Of a stretch of DNA of 64,000 nucleotides, positions 23,253 through 32,600 are shown one piece after another; position 1 is the stretch's first letter, and each line of letters opens with the position of its first letter. Both the position numbers and the translations under genes were made by a program. The notes below the pieces were generated by a model that worked only from the letters and a program-made list of their open reading frames with translations, had not been told where the DNA came from and did not search any database. This DNA is from a virus. Where the stretch lies: positions 1 to 64,000 of IMG/VR virus record IMGVR_UViG_3300020147_000065; one strand, 5' to 3'.

Positions 23253-23977
23253 TGAGCAACGGGCTTTTTGGTTTTCCCAGTGGAGCGGCAACTCAAAACA
23301 GAGGTTTTACTAAACCTACCGCGGGTAGTCGTCTGAATCCATCACACAGCTTGGCTTCTGGATTAAGAGCACGTTACCTTTTTAATGAATCGGGTGTAGT
23401 AATTCAGGATTATTCGGCCAACTGTTATCATCTTACACTTTCTGGTGACTGGAAAAGAGTTCAAACTCCAGAAGGTATGGCTGTTAACTTTATTAAAGCG
23501 ACCGGTAAAAAAGGTAATGCGTTCGTTGCAAGTAATCTTGGTATCACCAACACCTTTACGTTGTGGTGTCGCTTCAAAGTAACCGCATTAAATGCGGCTG
23601 GTGCGTTAATGAAACTCGGAGCTAATAATGATGGAATCGGATTTGGTATTGGGGACACCACAATGGATGCAGCAGGTAATAAATTAGTTGCACTTGCTGA
23701 AAATGTAGTGTGGCATCCAACGACCGTGACCATTACTACGGAGTATTTAAATATCGCCCTTACAGCCAACACAATTTATAACCGCGATGTTATAGCTAAA
23801 ACCAGTGTTTATTTTTCTAATCCCGGCAACCTGTTTAGTGTCGGTGGATACACTGCGATTGGTGCAGTAGAACGTTACCTTGATTGCATTGTTCAATCCG
23901 TGGGCGTATGGAACAGAGCTTTAACGGCAAATGAATTGGGGTTATTAGAGAACAACCCATATTGTGATTTTGCATAA
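23252..23977 (+). CDS. LamG/concanavalin-like lectin domain protein
   Basis: 241 residues. GLRARYLFNESG..VIQDYSANCYHL and the terminal VGVWNRALTANELGLL..NP match the first and last strands of LamG-type jelly-roll domains. Expected to bind host surface glycans as part of the adsorption apparatus. Confidence 0.75.
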   Translation: MSNGLFGFPSGAATQNRGFTKPTAGSRLNPSHSLASGLRARYLFNESGVVIQDYSANCYHLTLSGDWKRVQTPEGMAVNFIKATGKKGNAFVASNLGITNTFTLWCRFKVTALNAAGALMKLGANNDGIGFGIGDTTMDAAGNKLVALAENVVWHPTTVTITTEYLNIALTANTIYNRDVIAKTSVYFSNPGNLFSVGGYTAIGAVERYLDCIVQSVGVWNRALTANELGLLENNPYCDFA

Positions 23978-23999
23978 GACTCACGCAGGAGAATGTTAA

Positions 24000-25130
24000 A
24001 TGGCAAACAGTGTATTACCGGGATTAGCATATCAAGGACCACAGGGTGTTCAGGGTGTTCAGGGTGTTCAGGGAGCACAAGGATACCAGGGAGCACAAGG
24101 ATACCAGGGAGCTACCGGATCAGGTGCTCAGGGACCGCAAGGTGTTCAGGGACCACAGGGGGCTGACGGCGGCGGTGGAGGCGGAAGTGGTAGTGGTGAC
24201 AGCCTTACCATTAATGTCTCACAGACAGCCCACGGTTTTGCTGTTGGTGATCTTGTAAGACACAACGGAACAACTTATGTAAAAGCACAGGCTGACAGTG
24301 CAACAAATGCTAACGTCGCAGGTATGGTTAAAACTGTAACCGACGCTAATAACTTTGTACTTACATTGCCCGGCTCTTATATAACTGGTTTGTCTGGTCT
24401 GACAGCAGGAGAGACATACTTTCTCTCACCGTCATCTGCCGGAGCGATGACGGCTACCGAGCCTTCAACAACTGGACAGATAAGAAAAGTTGTTCTCATT
24501 GCGACCAGCACAACAGCCGGTATTCTTCAATCAGACATTGGCTTTTTGTTACAAACAGCAGTAGCTTATGAGACCACGGTTGCTCCCGGTAAATTTAGAA
24601 CCAGTGGTGCCGTAGTTCAGTTTGGTATTCCCGGCAGAAGTCCAGCGGCGGCGGCTACAACTTTTGCTTTCACAGCCAACCGAATTTATTATGAACCAAT
24701 TATGGTAGAAGATACCATAACACTTGATAGAATTATCGCTGAGGTTACAACATTAATTACATCTTCCACAATTCGTCTTGGTATTTACAATGCTGACGAA
24801 AACTGGCAGCCCACTACTCTTGTATTAGATGCTGGAACCATTGATTCTGCCACCACGGGAGTAAAGACAATTACAATCAACCAGATTCTAACTCGTGGAC
24901 GTTATCTACTTGCGTTGCATAGTGGACATGCACCAACTGTTCGAGCATTGTTGATGGCTGGTTCAATTACTGGACCAATTGCCCCCGCTGTGGGTACTAA
25001 CTCCAATATAGTTCAACTATATAAAGCAAGTCAGGCGTATGCTGCTTATGCTTCCAGTGGAGTTCAATGGGATACAGCAGTGGCAGCCAACACAGCATTT
25101 AGACATGCGGCAATGTTGAGGTGGACATAA
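24000..25130 (+). CDS. Short collagen-like fibre with shared head domain
   Basis: 376 residues. A short collagen-like block (residues about 11-55) ends in a Gly-rich linker, then the AHGFAVGDLVRHNG head domain shared with the 20765 fibre, then a beta-rich C-terminal domain. Its stop overlaps the next ATG (TAATG). Tandem GGTGTTCAG units at about 24045-24071 encode repeated triplets. Confidence 0.85.
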   Translation: MANSVLPGLAYQGPQGVQGVQGVQGAQGYQGAQGYQGATGSGAQGPQGVQGPQGADGGGGGGSGSGDSLTINVSQTAHGFAVGDLVRHNGTTYVKAQADSATNANVAGMVKTVTDANNFVLTLPGSYITGLSGLTAGETYFLSPSSAGAMTATEPSTTGQIRKVVLIATSTTAGILQSDIGFLLQTAVAYETTVAPGKFRTSGAVVQFGIPGRSPAAAATTFAFTANRIYYEPIMVEDTITLDRIIAEVTTLITSSTIRLGIYNADENWQPTTLVLDAGTIDSATTGVKTITINQILTRGRYLLALHSGHAPTVRALLMAGSITGPIAPAVGTNSNIVQLYKASQAYAAYASSGVQWDTAVAANTAFRHAAMLRWT

Positions 25131-25438
25131 TGAATAAGAGATACAACGAAGAGTATGGAATTGGAGGATTTAATCCTTCTCTTCCTGATAATAATCTTGT
25201 GAGTAGGGAAGAAATTCCCTACTCATGGGAGGAAATTCGAGAATTAAGAGAGCCACTTCTTGTGGAAGCGGATATTCTTATTAATCGTGCAACTGATTTG
25301 TCACTCACCGCGGGTAATGTGAATGCAGATTATCTGAAAGCTTTAAGCGAATATCGCATGGCCCTAAGAGACATCACAAAAACATACGAAAATCCCAACG
25401 ATGTTGAGTGGCCCGTTAAGCCGGAGGTAATAGTTTAA
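25130..25438 (+). CDS. Tail fibre assembly/chaperone-like protein
   Basis: 102 residues from ATG 25130. SWEEIRELREPLLVEADILI and YRMALRDITKTYENPNDVEW-P follow the W..xR..RdxLL..sD and YRqaLRDi....WP pattern of phage tail-fibre assembly proteins. It lies between two fibres and overlaps both by 1 nt. A 10-bp hairpin with GAAA loop lies 71 nt after the start. Confidence 0.65.
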   Translation: MNKRYNEEYGIGGFNPSLPDNNLVSREEIPYSWEEIRELREPLLVEADILINRATDLSLTAGNVNADYLKALSEYRMALRDITKTYENPNDVEWPVKPEVIV

Positions 25439-26289
25439 TGGCAACTACCGCACTAACACAATCAAATATACGCGGACCACAGGGAACACAAGGCTTTCAG
25501 GGTAATCAGGGAACACAAGGTGTGCAAGGCACCCAAGGATTTCAAGGTAACCAAGGATTTCAAGGATTCCAAGGTAACCAAGGCACTCAGGGAGTGCAGG
25601 GACCACAACCTTCTTTAAACGGCACCTCTACTACTTCCATATTAATGGGTAACGGCACGAAAGTGTTCACAACTCAAGCTAACCTTGCATGGAGTAATGG
25701 ATATAGAATTCGAGTATCACAAACTTCTGATCCATCAGCAAACTACATGGAAGGAGTTGTCTCTTCTTATTCCGATACAACATTAACTGTTACAATAGAT
25801 TATGTTGTAGGAAGCGGAACACTAAGTGATTGGAGCTTTGCTCTTGCGGGAGAAAGAGGCGCTCAGGGAGCAGCCGGAGCAACAGGAGCACAGGGAAGTG
25901 GAGGAGCAGGAACAATGTCTCGTGCAAGCGTAGTTGTTACAACGGCTTCACTTGCTGATCTTGCTACTGAAAATGCTGCGCCCACAATTGCAAAGACCGC
26001 ACTATTACTTTCCGTCCAAACTGATCGTGCGGCATGGGTAAGAGTTTATAATTCGGCGGCGGCTCGGACAGCCGACGCCTCACGTTCAATTGCTGACGAC
26101 CCCGTGGCAAGCAGTGGAGTAGTAGCTGAAATAATTACCACCGGAGCCGAGACAATCAATCTTGCACCACCATATGAAATTTATAGCGCAGAGGCGGTCC
26201 CCTCTGCTAATCTATCTGTCGCTATTCAGAACAGAAGTGGTAGCACATCAACGGTCCAAGTAACATTCACCTATCTGGTATTGGAGTAA
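25438..26289 (+). CDS. Collagen-like fibre protein
   Basis: 283 residues. Residues about 12-58 are Gly-X-Gln collagen triplets; a beta domain and a second short collagen stretch (ERGAQGAAGATGAQG) follow, then a C-terminal beta domain (ADLATENAAPTIAKTALLL..). Confidence 0.8.
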   Translation: MATTALTQSNIRGPQGTQGFQGNQGTQGVQGTQGFQGNQGFQGFQGNQGTQGVQGPQPSLNGTSTTSILMGNGTKVFTTQANLAWSNGYRIRVSQTSDPSANYMEGVVSSYSDTTLTVTIDYVVGSGTLSDWSFALAGERGAQGAAGATGAQGSGGAGTMSRASVVVTTASLADLATENAAPTIAKTALLLSVQTDRAAWVRVYNSAAARTADASRSIADDPVASSGVVAEIITTGAETINLAPPYEIYSAEAVPSANLSVAIQNRSGSTSTVQVTFTYLVLE

Positions 26290-26290
26290 A

Positions 26291-27181
26291 ATGGCAACAG
26301 CAAGTAATACACTCAACCTGGGTATCTCCACCGACGCGGCGTTTCGTGCTTGGGCATCTGTCATATCTACTCGTCTTGGGGATATGGGACTTGTGAAGTT
26401 AGTTATCTCTGGTGAGATTGATATGGGTACAGTTACTAAACCAAACCCAAGCACAAGTAACTGGCCGTATGATGGTTTTGAGTCTAAGGGTTTTCAAATC
26501 TGGAGACTCGATGATGCTTTACAAGCAGCATATCCTGTGTATTTAAAAATTGAATATGGTGGTCAGCAAATCAACACTCCCTGGTGGACTGAATATGGTG
26601 CCGCTCTTAGACTTACATTAGGTAGAGGTTACAGTGGAACAGATTTAACAAATGCAACTGCAAGTAAGGTCGTTTATAGTTATCCCCATGCATCAACTGA
26701 ATGTCGTTTTAGCGGCTCGACTTCTCGATTTGCAGCATTAATCGGTAATATATTTTTCGCATTCGAAAGAATAAAAGATTATGCTGGAAATGATACAGGT
26801 ATCGGAGCCTCAATCATAGGGGATAGTTATCATGCCGTGGATGGCTCCACAGTATATGGCATAGATTACAAATGGCAGATGACTCTATTAAGCTCCGGTA
26901 GTAATCCACCAACCGAAAGTCGGTGGGGAGTTTTGCTTCCAACTACTGCCGATGGTGTGATAAACACAGAGAGTCATGGTTACACTGTCCATCCTTTTAC
27001 ACCGAGACAAGAACACGCATTATTAAATGCGCTTGTCTTCTTTACTGGTAACCTTGTTTCTGGAACTGAATATGATATTTCTGTGTCGGGTAAGAGTAGA
27101 CATTATTTGTTCGTAGGAGAACATAATTATATTACTACTATACGACCAACTGAAGTATCGCTTGCAATGCGCTGGGAGTAA
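26291..27181 (+). CDS. Tail protein (fibre tip-like)
   Basis: 296 residues. The N-terminal LNLGISTDAAFRAWASVIST is a pattern common at the start of phage fibre or minor tail proteins. Aromatic, Gly and Ser-rich, no transmembrane span. One nt after the previous stop. Confidence 0.55.
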   Translation: MATASNTLNLGISTDAAFRAWASVISTRLGDMGLVKLVISGEIDMGTVTKPNPSTSNWPYDGFESKGFQIWRLDDALQAAYPVYLKIEYGGQQINTPWWTEYGAALRLTLGRGYSGTDLTNATASKVVYSYPHASTECRFSGSTSRFAALIGNIFFAFERIKDYAGNDTGIGASIIGDSYHAVDGSTVYGIDYKWQMTLLSSGSNPPTESRWGVLLPTTADGVINTESHGYTVHPFTPRQEHALLNALVFFTGNLVSGTEYDISVSGKSRHYLFVGEHNYITTIRPTEVSLAMRWE

Positions 27182-27183
27182 CT

Positions 27184-27927
27184 ATGATTCCATATATTTT
27201 TAATTTTATTCATCTGGGCGACAAGAAACTTAGCCTCGAAAAAAGAGCTTACATCCAAAGTTTTAAAGACACTAATCCTAATGCAGAGATAAAGGTGTGG
27301 TCTAATGCTGATGTTCAAGCTCTTACATTGCCTGAATCATTCTATAAAGAAGAAGATTTCCGTGCGAAGAGTGACGTTCTTCGTTATTGGATTTTAGCCA
27401 ACCACGGGGGAATCTATTGCGACACGGACGTAATCTCTTTAAATTCATGGGAAGAATGGCTTCAAGGCAAAGAAGTTTTTGTAGCCCAGTATGATGTCGG
27501 ACGACTTGCACTTACCAATGCTATCATGGGTGCAGCTCCGGGTAACGCATTCTTTCCAAAACTTGTTGATATGCTACCCGGTGCTGAAGTAATCTTTCGT
27601 AATGGTGGTTATCTACAGAGAGTCGGTTCTCATTTGATTGACCTTTTGCTTGCTACTGGTAAATACCCCGAAGTCCATCGAATTGAACCGGACAAAACTT
27701 GTTCGTTGACACTTGCAGAAAGAGCCAAGGGTGTTATACCAAATCTCATTAAACTCAAGGAAGAAGGCGCTCTTTGCGTTCACCTTTGGGCAACTGCCGG
27801 AGATCAACCAAGTATAGCTAAAACCTATCCTGCTCTGGCAAATGCTATGTTAAATGCTTTGGGTCATGACCACATATTCTTTGGTGAAGACCCAGACCTT
27901 CTACCAGAACCAAGGAACAATAAATGA
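27184..27927 (+). CDS. GT32-like glycosyltransferase
   Basis: 247 residues. IPYIFNFIHLGDK..LSLEKRAYI at the N-terminus and KSDVLRYWILANHGGIYCDT with DTDV are hallmarks of the DXD sugar-transferase family related to Och1/capsular GTs. The ANHGG codons are a copy of the dispersed DNA motif (27412). Location among fibre genes suggests a role in glycosylating them. Overlaps next gene by 4 nt. Confidence 0.85.
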   Translation: MIPYIFNFIHLGDKKLSLEKRAYIQSFKDTNPNAEIKVWSNADVQALTLPESFYKEEDFRAKSDVLRYWILANHGGIYCDTDVISLNSWEEWLQGKEVFVAQYDVGRLALTNAIMGAAPGNAFFPKLVDMLPGAEVIFRNGGYLQRVGSHLIDLLLATGKYPEVHRIEPDKTCSLTLAERAKGVIPNLIKLKEEGALCVHLWATAGDQPSIAKTYPALANAMLNALGHDHIFFGEDPDLLPEPRNNK

Positions 27928-28331
27928 ATGTTAATGTAACCTTTCAGAACACACAAGCATCATATGAGTGGCCGGGTTTTACATGGAGACTTAATAGAGT
28001 CACAGGCTCCAGTTGTGAAGGTTACACCACTGAGGTCGCTGCCACCAGTACTACTCCCAACGGTTTCGCAGTAACATTACCCTCTGGTCTTGCTGCCGCA
28101 GACCACGGTACTACTCAGGTTGCTGTGGTTACCCCGCCAACTTCGGGTGATATTAACTACTATTATTTCCTTGAAGTATGGGCAGCTATTGATTCTGGTT
28201 ATGGTGATCCAAACTATGATCGCTGGATGAACAGTGCATCACCTTTTCAAGTACTCGTTCTTGATAGTGTTGATGCCGGAATGAGGACACGACCAATGAG
28301 AGGTGCTGTCTGGCCTCGTAATATACGTTGA
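27924..28331 (+). CDS. Structural-region hypothetical protein
   Basis: 135 residues, Thr, Ser and Gly-rich with aromatic clusters (YEWPGFTW, NYYYFLEVW), probably beta-rich. Ends inside the following promoter/inverted repeat region. Confidence 0.5.
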   Translation: MNVNVTFQNTQASYEWPGFTWRLNRVTGSSCEGYTTEVAATSTTPNGFAVTLPSGLAAADHGTTQVAVVTPPTSGDINYYYFLEVWAAIDSGYGDPNYDRWMNSASPFQVLVLDSVDAGMRTRPMRGAVWPRNIR

Positions 28332-28366
28332 CGAAATGAGGAATTTGTGCTATACTAATTCCTCAT
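28328..28366 (+). promoter_or_regulatory. Promoter with -10 box in the loop of an inverted repeat
   Basis: TTGACG (28328-28333), 17-bp spacer, TATACT (28351-28356). ATGAGGAATT (28336-28345) and AATTCCTCAT (28357-28366) are perfect 10-bp arms; the 11-nt loop includes the -10 box. It may be terminator, operator or both. Confidence 0.75.
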
Positions 28367-28386
28367 TCCATTTTGATCGGAGTCTT

Positions 28387-29652
28387 ATGTTGTTTTCTAT
28401 TTTTACCCCCACTAATCGCCCGGACTATCTTCTTGAACTATATGAAAGTCTTTTAGCACAAAAGTACACCAACTGGGAGTGGATTATTGTTCCCAACGGT
28501 GGTTGTCGTATTCCTGATGTGATTCTGGAGAATAAGAAAGTTATTGTGCGTGAACCAGGCGTACCAAATTCTAATATCGGTGCTCTAAAGAGATTTGCGT
28601 GTTCCCTTGCCTCTGGAGACATTCTCGTTGAGGTAGATCATGATGACATGCTTTTACCAAACTGTTTGGATGAATTAAATTACTGGTTCAATAGACCGGA
28701 AAATTATGGTTTTGTCTATTCAGACAATTTAGTTCTCTCTGATAACTTTATACCATTTAATTCCGCATTTGGTTGGACACATGATAAAATTACCCTAAAT
28801 GATTACAAACAGGGTAGTGGATTAACTTCAACGGAATGCATTCGAATGCATTCCTTCGAGCCATCCGCGGCATCAATGGCTTTTATATGGTATGCTCCCG
28901 ACCACGTAAGAGCTTGGAGAAAAAACGTATATTGGCAGATTGGTGGACATAATGCTGAGATGGATGTATTAGACGATCATGAATTGTTGATACGTACTTA
29001 TTTGCATACTCCGATGGCCAAGACAATGAATCCTCTCTACATCTACCGGCATACGGGTCACAACACATCAATGAGTTCTGAAAAGAATGCAAAGATACAG
29101 AAAGGTACTGTTGAATTATTTCACACCTACGGGTTTGATCTCGTACAACGCGAAGCCGATCTCCGCGGTTTGAGAAAGCTTGATCTTGGTGGTGGATTTA
29201 ATGCCCCAAGAGGCTACGAAACAGTTGATCTCGTTAATGGAGACATTACATGCGACCTGAATGAGCCTTGGCCGTTTGAAGATGGTAGTGTTGGAGTTCT
29301 ACGTGCCCATCATATCTTCGAGCATCTAAAGAATCCTTTATTCACAATGCAGGAAGCACATAGAGTACTTGCAGATGGTGGTTGGTTAATGGTTGAAGTG
29401 CCATCCACGGATGGTAGGGGAGCATGGTGTGATCCCACGCATGTTTCTTACTGGAATCAGGTAAGTTTTTTCTACTATACTCGTGCTGAACAAGCGGGGT
29501 ATATTTATAATGATACCGCCAAATTTCAGGAATTCAGATTGGAAACGCGTTATCCAAACCCCTATTTCGAAGCCAATCACATTCCATGCGTAACATTTTG
29601 GGGTAGAGCAATAAAATCTAATGAGCGACGACCTCATTTAATTCAGGTGTAA
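28387..29652 (+). CDS. GT2 glycosyltransferase fused to SAM methyltransferase
   Basis: 421 residues from ATG 28387 (GGAG upstream; downstream of the promoter). Residues 1-250 are GT2: FTPTNRPDYLLELYESL at the start, VEVDHDDMLLP as metal site. Residues about 265-400 are a class I methyltransferase-like domain: RKLDLGGG, then AHHIFEHLKNP and EAHRVLADGGWLMVEVP. The fusion suggests transfer of a sugar followed by its methylation. Confidence 0.8.
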   Translation: MLFSIFTPTNRPDYLLELYESLLAQKYTNWEWIIVPNGGCRIPDVILENKKVIVREPGVPNSNIGALKRFACSLASGDILVEVDHDDMLLPNCLDELNYWFNRPENYGFVYSDNLVLSDNFIPFNSAFGWTHDKITLNDYKQGSGLTSTECIRMHSFEPSAASMAFIWYAPDHVRAWRKNVYWQIGGHNAEMDVLDDHELLIRTYLHTPMAKTMNPLYIYRHTGHNTSMSSEKNAKIQKGTVELFHTYGFDLVQREADLRGLRKLDLGGGFNAPRGYETVDLVNGDITCDLNEPWPFEDGSVGVLRAHHIFEHLKNPLFTMQEAHRVLADGGWLMVEVPSTDGRGAWCDPTHVSYWNQVSFFYYTRAEQAGYIYNDTAKFQEFRLETRYPNPYFEANHIPCVTFWGRAIKSNERRPHLIQV

Positions 29653-29654
29653 GC

Positions 29655-30497
29655 ATGAAATATACTAAAACCATTTCCTTAAATCTCGGAGCAGTTAACG
29701 CTGGTTTGACTTTGGAAGCCCAACCTGTTGATCAGACTGGTGCTGATTCCGGCGATCCAATTGACACTGGCTTTGTTGAACTATTCCCTGGTAACTATCT
29801 ATGGACAGGTGAATTGGAAGAAACACTCCGTGGTGCGGTTAAGTTCAAGAACATGGACACGGGCCAGTTTTATGGTGCCGTAGCCGTTGAACCTAATCCG
29901 GTTAGTGGTTTTGGTCCTTATGTGGTCACGATACTCGTAAAGAGTCTTACATCAGGATTACCTATTGCGAACGCCTCAGTACGTTTATTTAATGATACAG
30001 AGGACGTAAGCAAGACTACAGGTGTTGATGGATTAGTTTCATTAAATGTGAAATCCGGTACATTCAAACGTATAGTTAGTGCAGGTGGATTTGTAACTGT
30101 ATCTGACGAGGTTGATGTTGTAGGAGACGAGGAATTATCTGACGTATCTCTTTCAATCCAATCAATTCCTGTTGTTGAAACAGAAGGTATGACCATTGTC
30201 ACCTGTCTTGCTTCTGATTTTGGTAAACCACAAAAGAATGTGAAGTTTGTTTTGAGTTTCGAAGATAAGAGTAAGAACTTCGTTAACGGTGTATTTCAAC
30301 CTGATAAAGAACAGGAAGGTTATACAAATGCTAATGGTAGAGCCGAACTTCAAGTTTGGCCAAGCTATGTTCTTCAAGACAATGATTTTGAACCGGCAAC
30401 ATATGCCGCCTACGTGGATGGCACCTTTATAGGTAGAGTACTTGTTCCATCAGGTGGAGGAAATCTTTCTGATTTAATTATAGCGGAAGATGATTAA
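29655..30497 (+). CDS. Structural protein with carboxypeptidase-regulatory-like domain
   Basis: 280 residues. SGLPIANASVRLFND..TTGVDGLVSLNV matches the small beta-sandwich (CarboxypepD_reg/Big-like) domains used in phage virion proteins; a second GYTNANGRAELQV copy follows. Last gene of the fibre operon; a terminator follows. Confidence 0.6.
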   Translation: MKYTKTISLNLGAVNAGLTLEAQPVDQTGADSGDPIDTGFVELFPGNYLWTGELEETLRGAVKFKNMDTGQFYGAVAVEPNPVSGFGPYVVTILVKSLTSGLPIANASVRLFNDTEDVSKTTGVDGLVSLNVKSGTFKRIVSAGGFVTVSDEVDVVGDEELSDVSLSIQSIPVVETEGMTIVTCLASDFGKPQKNVKFVLSFEDKSKNFVNGVFQPDKEQEGYTNANGRAELQVWPSYVLQDNDFEPATYAAYVDGTFIGRVLVPSGGGNLSDLIIAEDD

Positions 30498-30499
30498 CG

Positions 30500-30528
30500 A
30501 AAAGGCCATGCTTTATGCATGGCCTTTT
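30500..30528. terminator. Bidirectional terminator
   Basis: Arms AAAAGGCCATGC and GCATGGCCTTTT around TTTAT, lying between convergent genes. Confidence 0.9.
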
Positions 30529-30530
30529 CC

Positions 30531-30908
30531 TTAGATTATTGTCGGTGGATATTGATGCATTGGAAGGAGACGCCCAGGAATCAATTCTCCTGTTTCAGTG
30601 TCGTAATAGTTTAACGCAGGATAAATTTCTGAGGGGCGTCTTCTCACTAAACAAGGACCACTCATAGTTTTCACCGTCATGGTCACACAATCTGGAGTAA
30701 CAAATTCGATTCGCCCTATGAAGACATTGTTACCATCCCTAAATTCAGCCACATAACCTTTCTTAGCTGATTTAAACCAGAACGCATTAAATCGCCTGAT
30801 CTTTTCTTTGTATTCTTTCTTTTCCTTTCCACAGCAATAAAGTCTATGGGAAAGTAATACAATACAAATCAGACCCATAATAATTAAAAGAGTTAAACCC
30901 CTGTCCAT
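30531..30908 (-). CDS. Membrane-anchored hypothetical protein
   Basis: 125 residues. One N-terminal hydrophobic span (LLIIMGLICIVLL), then a basic juxtamembrane segment and a soluble beta domain (YVAEFRDGNNVFIGRIEFVTP). Probably faces the cytoplasm or periplasm as a single-span protein. Function unknown. Confidence 0.6.
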   Translation of the reverse strand: MDRGLTLLIIMGLICIVLLSHRLYCCGKEKKEYKEKIRRFNAFWFKSAKKGYVAEFRDGNNVFIGRIEFVTPDCVTMTVKTMSGPCLVRRRPSEIYPALNYYDTETGELIPGRLLPMHQYPPTII

Positions 30909-30938
30909 TTTAGGCTCCTACATATTCTCTTTTCCCTG

Positions 30939-31505
30939 TCAAAGTGGTTTAAGTGCAAAGGTCATTTGCATTTCTGGCTTTACGATGTTACCACGAATAA
31001 TTAAAAAGCTTCCGCCCCATAAAACAGGACGAAGTTCTCCGTGTAATCCAAGTAAAGCTCTGTCTGGCCCGGCTACTTTGAGAAATTCTTGAAGCTCTGA
31101 TTCAGTAAATTCTTTTACTTCCGCTTCTCCGCTTTCCCCTGCCATAACTACGAAATATTTATCGTTGGGATTATTTTCCCTGCGTTGACGCTGCGGAGGA
31201 CGTTCGTAATAAACGTCTTCAACCTGAGAATTAGTTGCCTCTATCCATTCTTCTTCTGGAATGGCTACAGGTTCCTGGGCCTGTGCTGCTGCAAGCTGCT
31301 CAGGCGGTGGGGGTGGAATGTCTTCTTCCATGCGACGCGGAGAACGAGAAAGAAATGATCTCGCATCTTTTGGTCCATCATCGGGTACCGCAACACCTAT
31401 CGGTCTTCGGCCCCTTCCCATATAAGGAGCCTGTTGTTGTTCCAGTGGATGACCTATTGGTTGCTGGGTTCGCATATCTCTTGGGCCTCGTGTTCGGCTA
31501 CTCAT
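30939..31505 (-). CDS. Hypothetical protein, disordered N-terminus
   Basis: 188 residues. Residues 1-110 are Pro, Arg and Gln-rich with a PPPPPE run; residues 110-188 look folded (KYFVVMAGESGEAEVKEFTE). Overlaps the upstream gene by 4 nt. Confidence 0.55.
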   Translation of the reverse strand: MSSRTRGPRDMRTQQPIGHPLEQQQAPYMGRGRRPIGVAVPDDGPKDARSFLSRSPRRMEEDIPPPPPEQLAAAQAQEPVAIPEEEWIEATNSQVEDVYYERPPQRQRRENNPNDKYFVVMAGESGEAEVKEFTESELQEFLKVAGPDRALLGLHGELRPVLWGGSFLIIRGNIVKPEMQMTFALKPL

Positions 31506-31771
31506 TTGTTACCTCCTGCGAAAAATCGAGAGAAGGCATCCATAAATTCAGCACCGTCCACAGAACCAGTAGTTGCCTTTATACGGGCTTTTACGGTTGG
31601 TATTTTAACTCGTAAAAGCATATCAGATAAAACCACTATCGGGCGTCTCTGTGATTTAATTTCACCATTCTCCACGTTTCTAACGTCTACAAAGGTGTCA
31701 AGTTCGGTGTAGATAACTACATCTTCATTGGGACTATCAAGAAGTTGTCGTGCTAACTCATGTGCTTTCAT
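31502..31771 (-). CDS. Hypothetical protein
   Basis: 89 residues; begins MKAHELARQLLDSPNEDVVIYT, a start pattern of small regulatory-type phage proteins. TAATG junction with the upstream membrane microprotein. Confidence 0.6.
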   Translation of the reverse strand: MKAHELARQLLDSPNEDVVIYTELDTFVDVRNVENGEIKSQRRPIVVLSDMLLRVKIPTVKARIKATTGSVDGAEFMDAFSRFFAGGNK

Positions 31772-31938
31772 TATCTTCCTCCAATTGCGCTACCAATAAA
31801 CCATAGTAAAATACCTAAAATAAGACCGTTGATCTTAATGTCCAAATCTTCCTTACTACTCATAAGGGTAGCACAAAGGATTATAAGTGCCAGAACACGG
31901 AATATAACAAACAGGCTTACCGTAATAAGTTCTACCAT
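31771..31938 (-). CDS. 55-residue membrane protein
   Basis: Two hydrophobic spans (LITVSLFVIFRVLALIILCA and INGLILGILLWFIGSAIG) separated by a charged loop (SSKEDLDIK). The st end GGAGG supplies the ribosome site of the next gene, whose ATG overlaps this stop. Another of the phage's many membrane microproteins. Confidence 0.6.
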   Translation of the reverse strand: MVELITVSLFVIFRVLALIILCATLMSSKEDLDIKINGLILGILLWFIGSAIGGR

Positions 31939-32600
31939 AAGTCTTCACCTTCTTTCGGTGTAATCACGGGTGCTTCCTTGGCTGTTGGTTCAATAAGACG
32001 GTAACGCTGTCGTAAACCTGGCTTCTGTTCCTCTTTACTTACTTGTAACGGAACATCAAAATTCCACATAAATGGTGGAAGAGGATTAAGTTCATGGGCA
32101 ACTCGTGTATGAATTTTACCAAACTTGGTATCTACGAGATTGCGCTCAAGAACAGAAGACTTTTCCCATCCTATTAGGTACACAGTCTGTGGCTCGTCTG
32201 GATAAGCAAGAGCTAAAACATAAATGCGATTAGGATGCATATCAATAGGTCGAACAAATAGTTTATAATCCAGAATGTTCATTTTCCTGTTACGCATGAA
32301 GGATGCCTTAATATCTACGTTACTACCAGTTACATCAGCACCGTTATCGCCTAACCACGGGGTTTTATTAATCTCTTCACGACGAGTAAAGTATTCGTCG
32401 GCAGACCCACGTAACCAAATACAACCGGCCCACTCACCGAGTTGGCCGATTAGCTGGTCTTCTGCATTGGTTTTCTTTTGTTCAGCCCGGTCTTTGATCT
32501 TCGAGCCATAGCAGAGGTTTGCTGCCTCTGCATTGGCTTTAATTAATTCAAAGTCATCGCCTGGGATGTCAAGGATTAAGATGTCTTCTTCTCTAATCAT
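31932..32600 (-). CDS. PD-(D/E)XK-type nuclease-like protein
   Basis: 222 residues. GQLGEWAGCIWL, then GDNGADVTGSNVDIKASF, give an acidic..DxK arrangement typical of restriction-endonuclease-fold nucleases, followed by a hydrophobic strand (YVLALAYPD). C-terminus acidic with a terminal DLW. Function (repair, anti-host or self-modification) unknown. A 7-bp hairpin lies 69 nt after the start. Confidence 0.55.
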   Translation of the reverse strand: MIREEDILILDIPGDDFELIKANAEAANLCYGSKIKDRAEQKKTNAEDQLIGQLGEWAGCIWLRGSADEYFTRREEINKTPWLGDNGADVTGSNVDIKASFMRNRKMNILDYKLFVRPIDMHPNRIYVLALAYPDEPQTVYLIGWEKSSVLERNLVDTKFGKIHTRVAHELNPLPPFMWNFDVPLQVSKEEQKPGLRQRYRLIEPTAKEAPVITPKEGEDLW

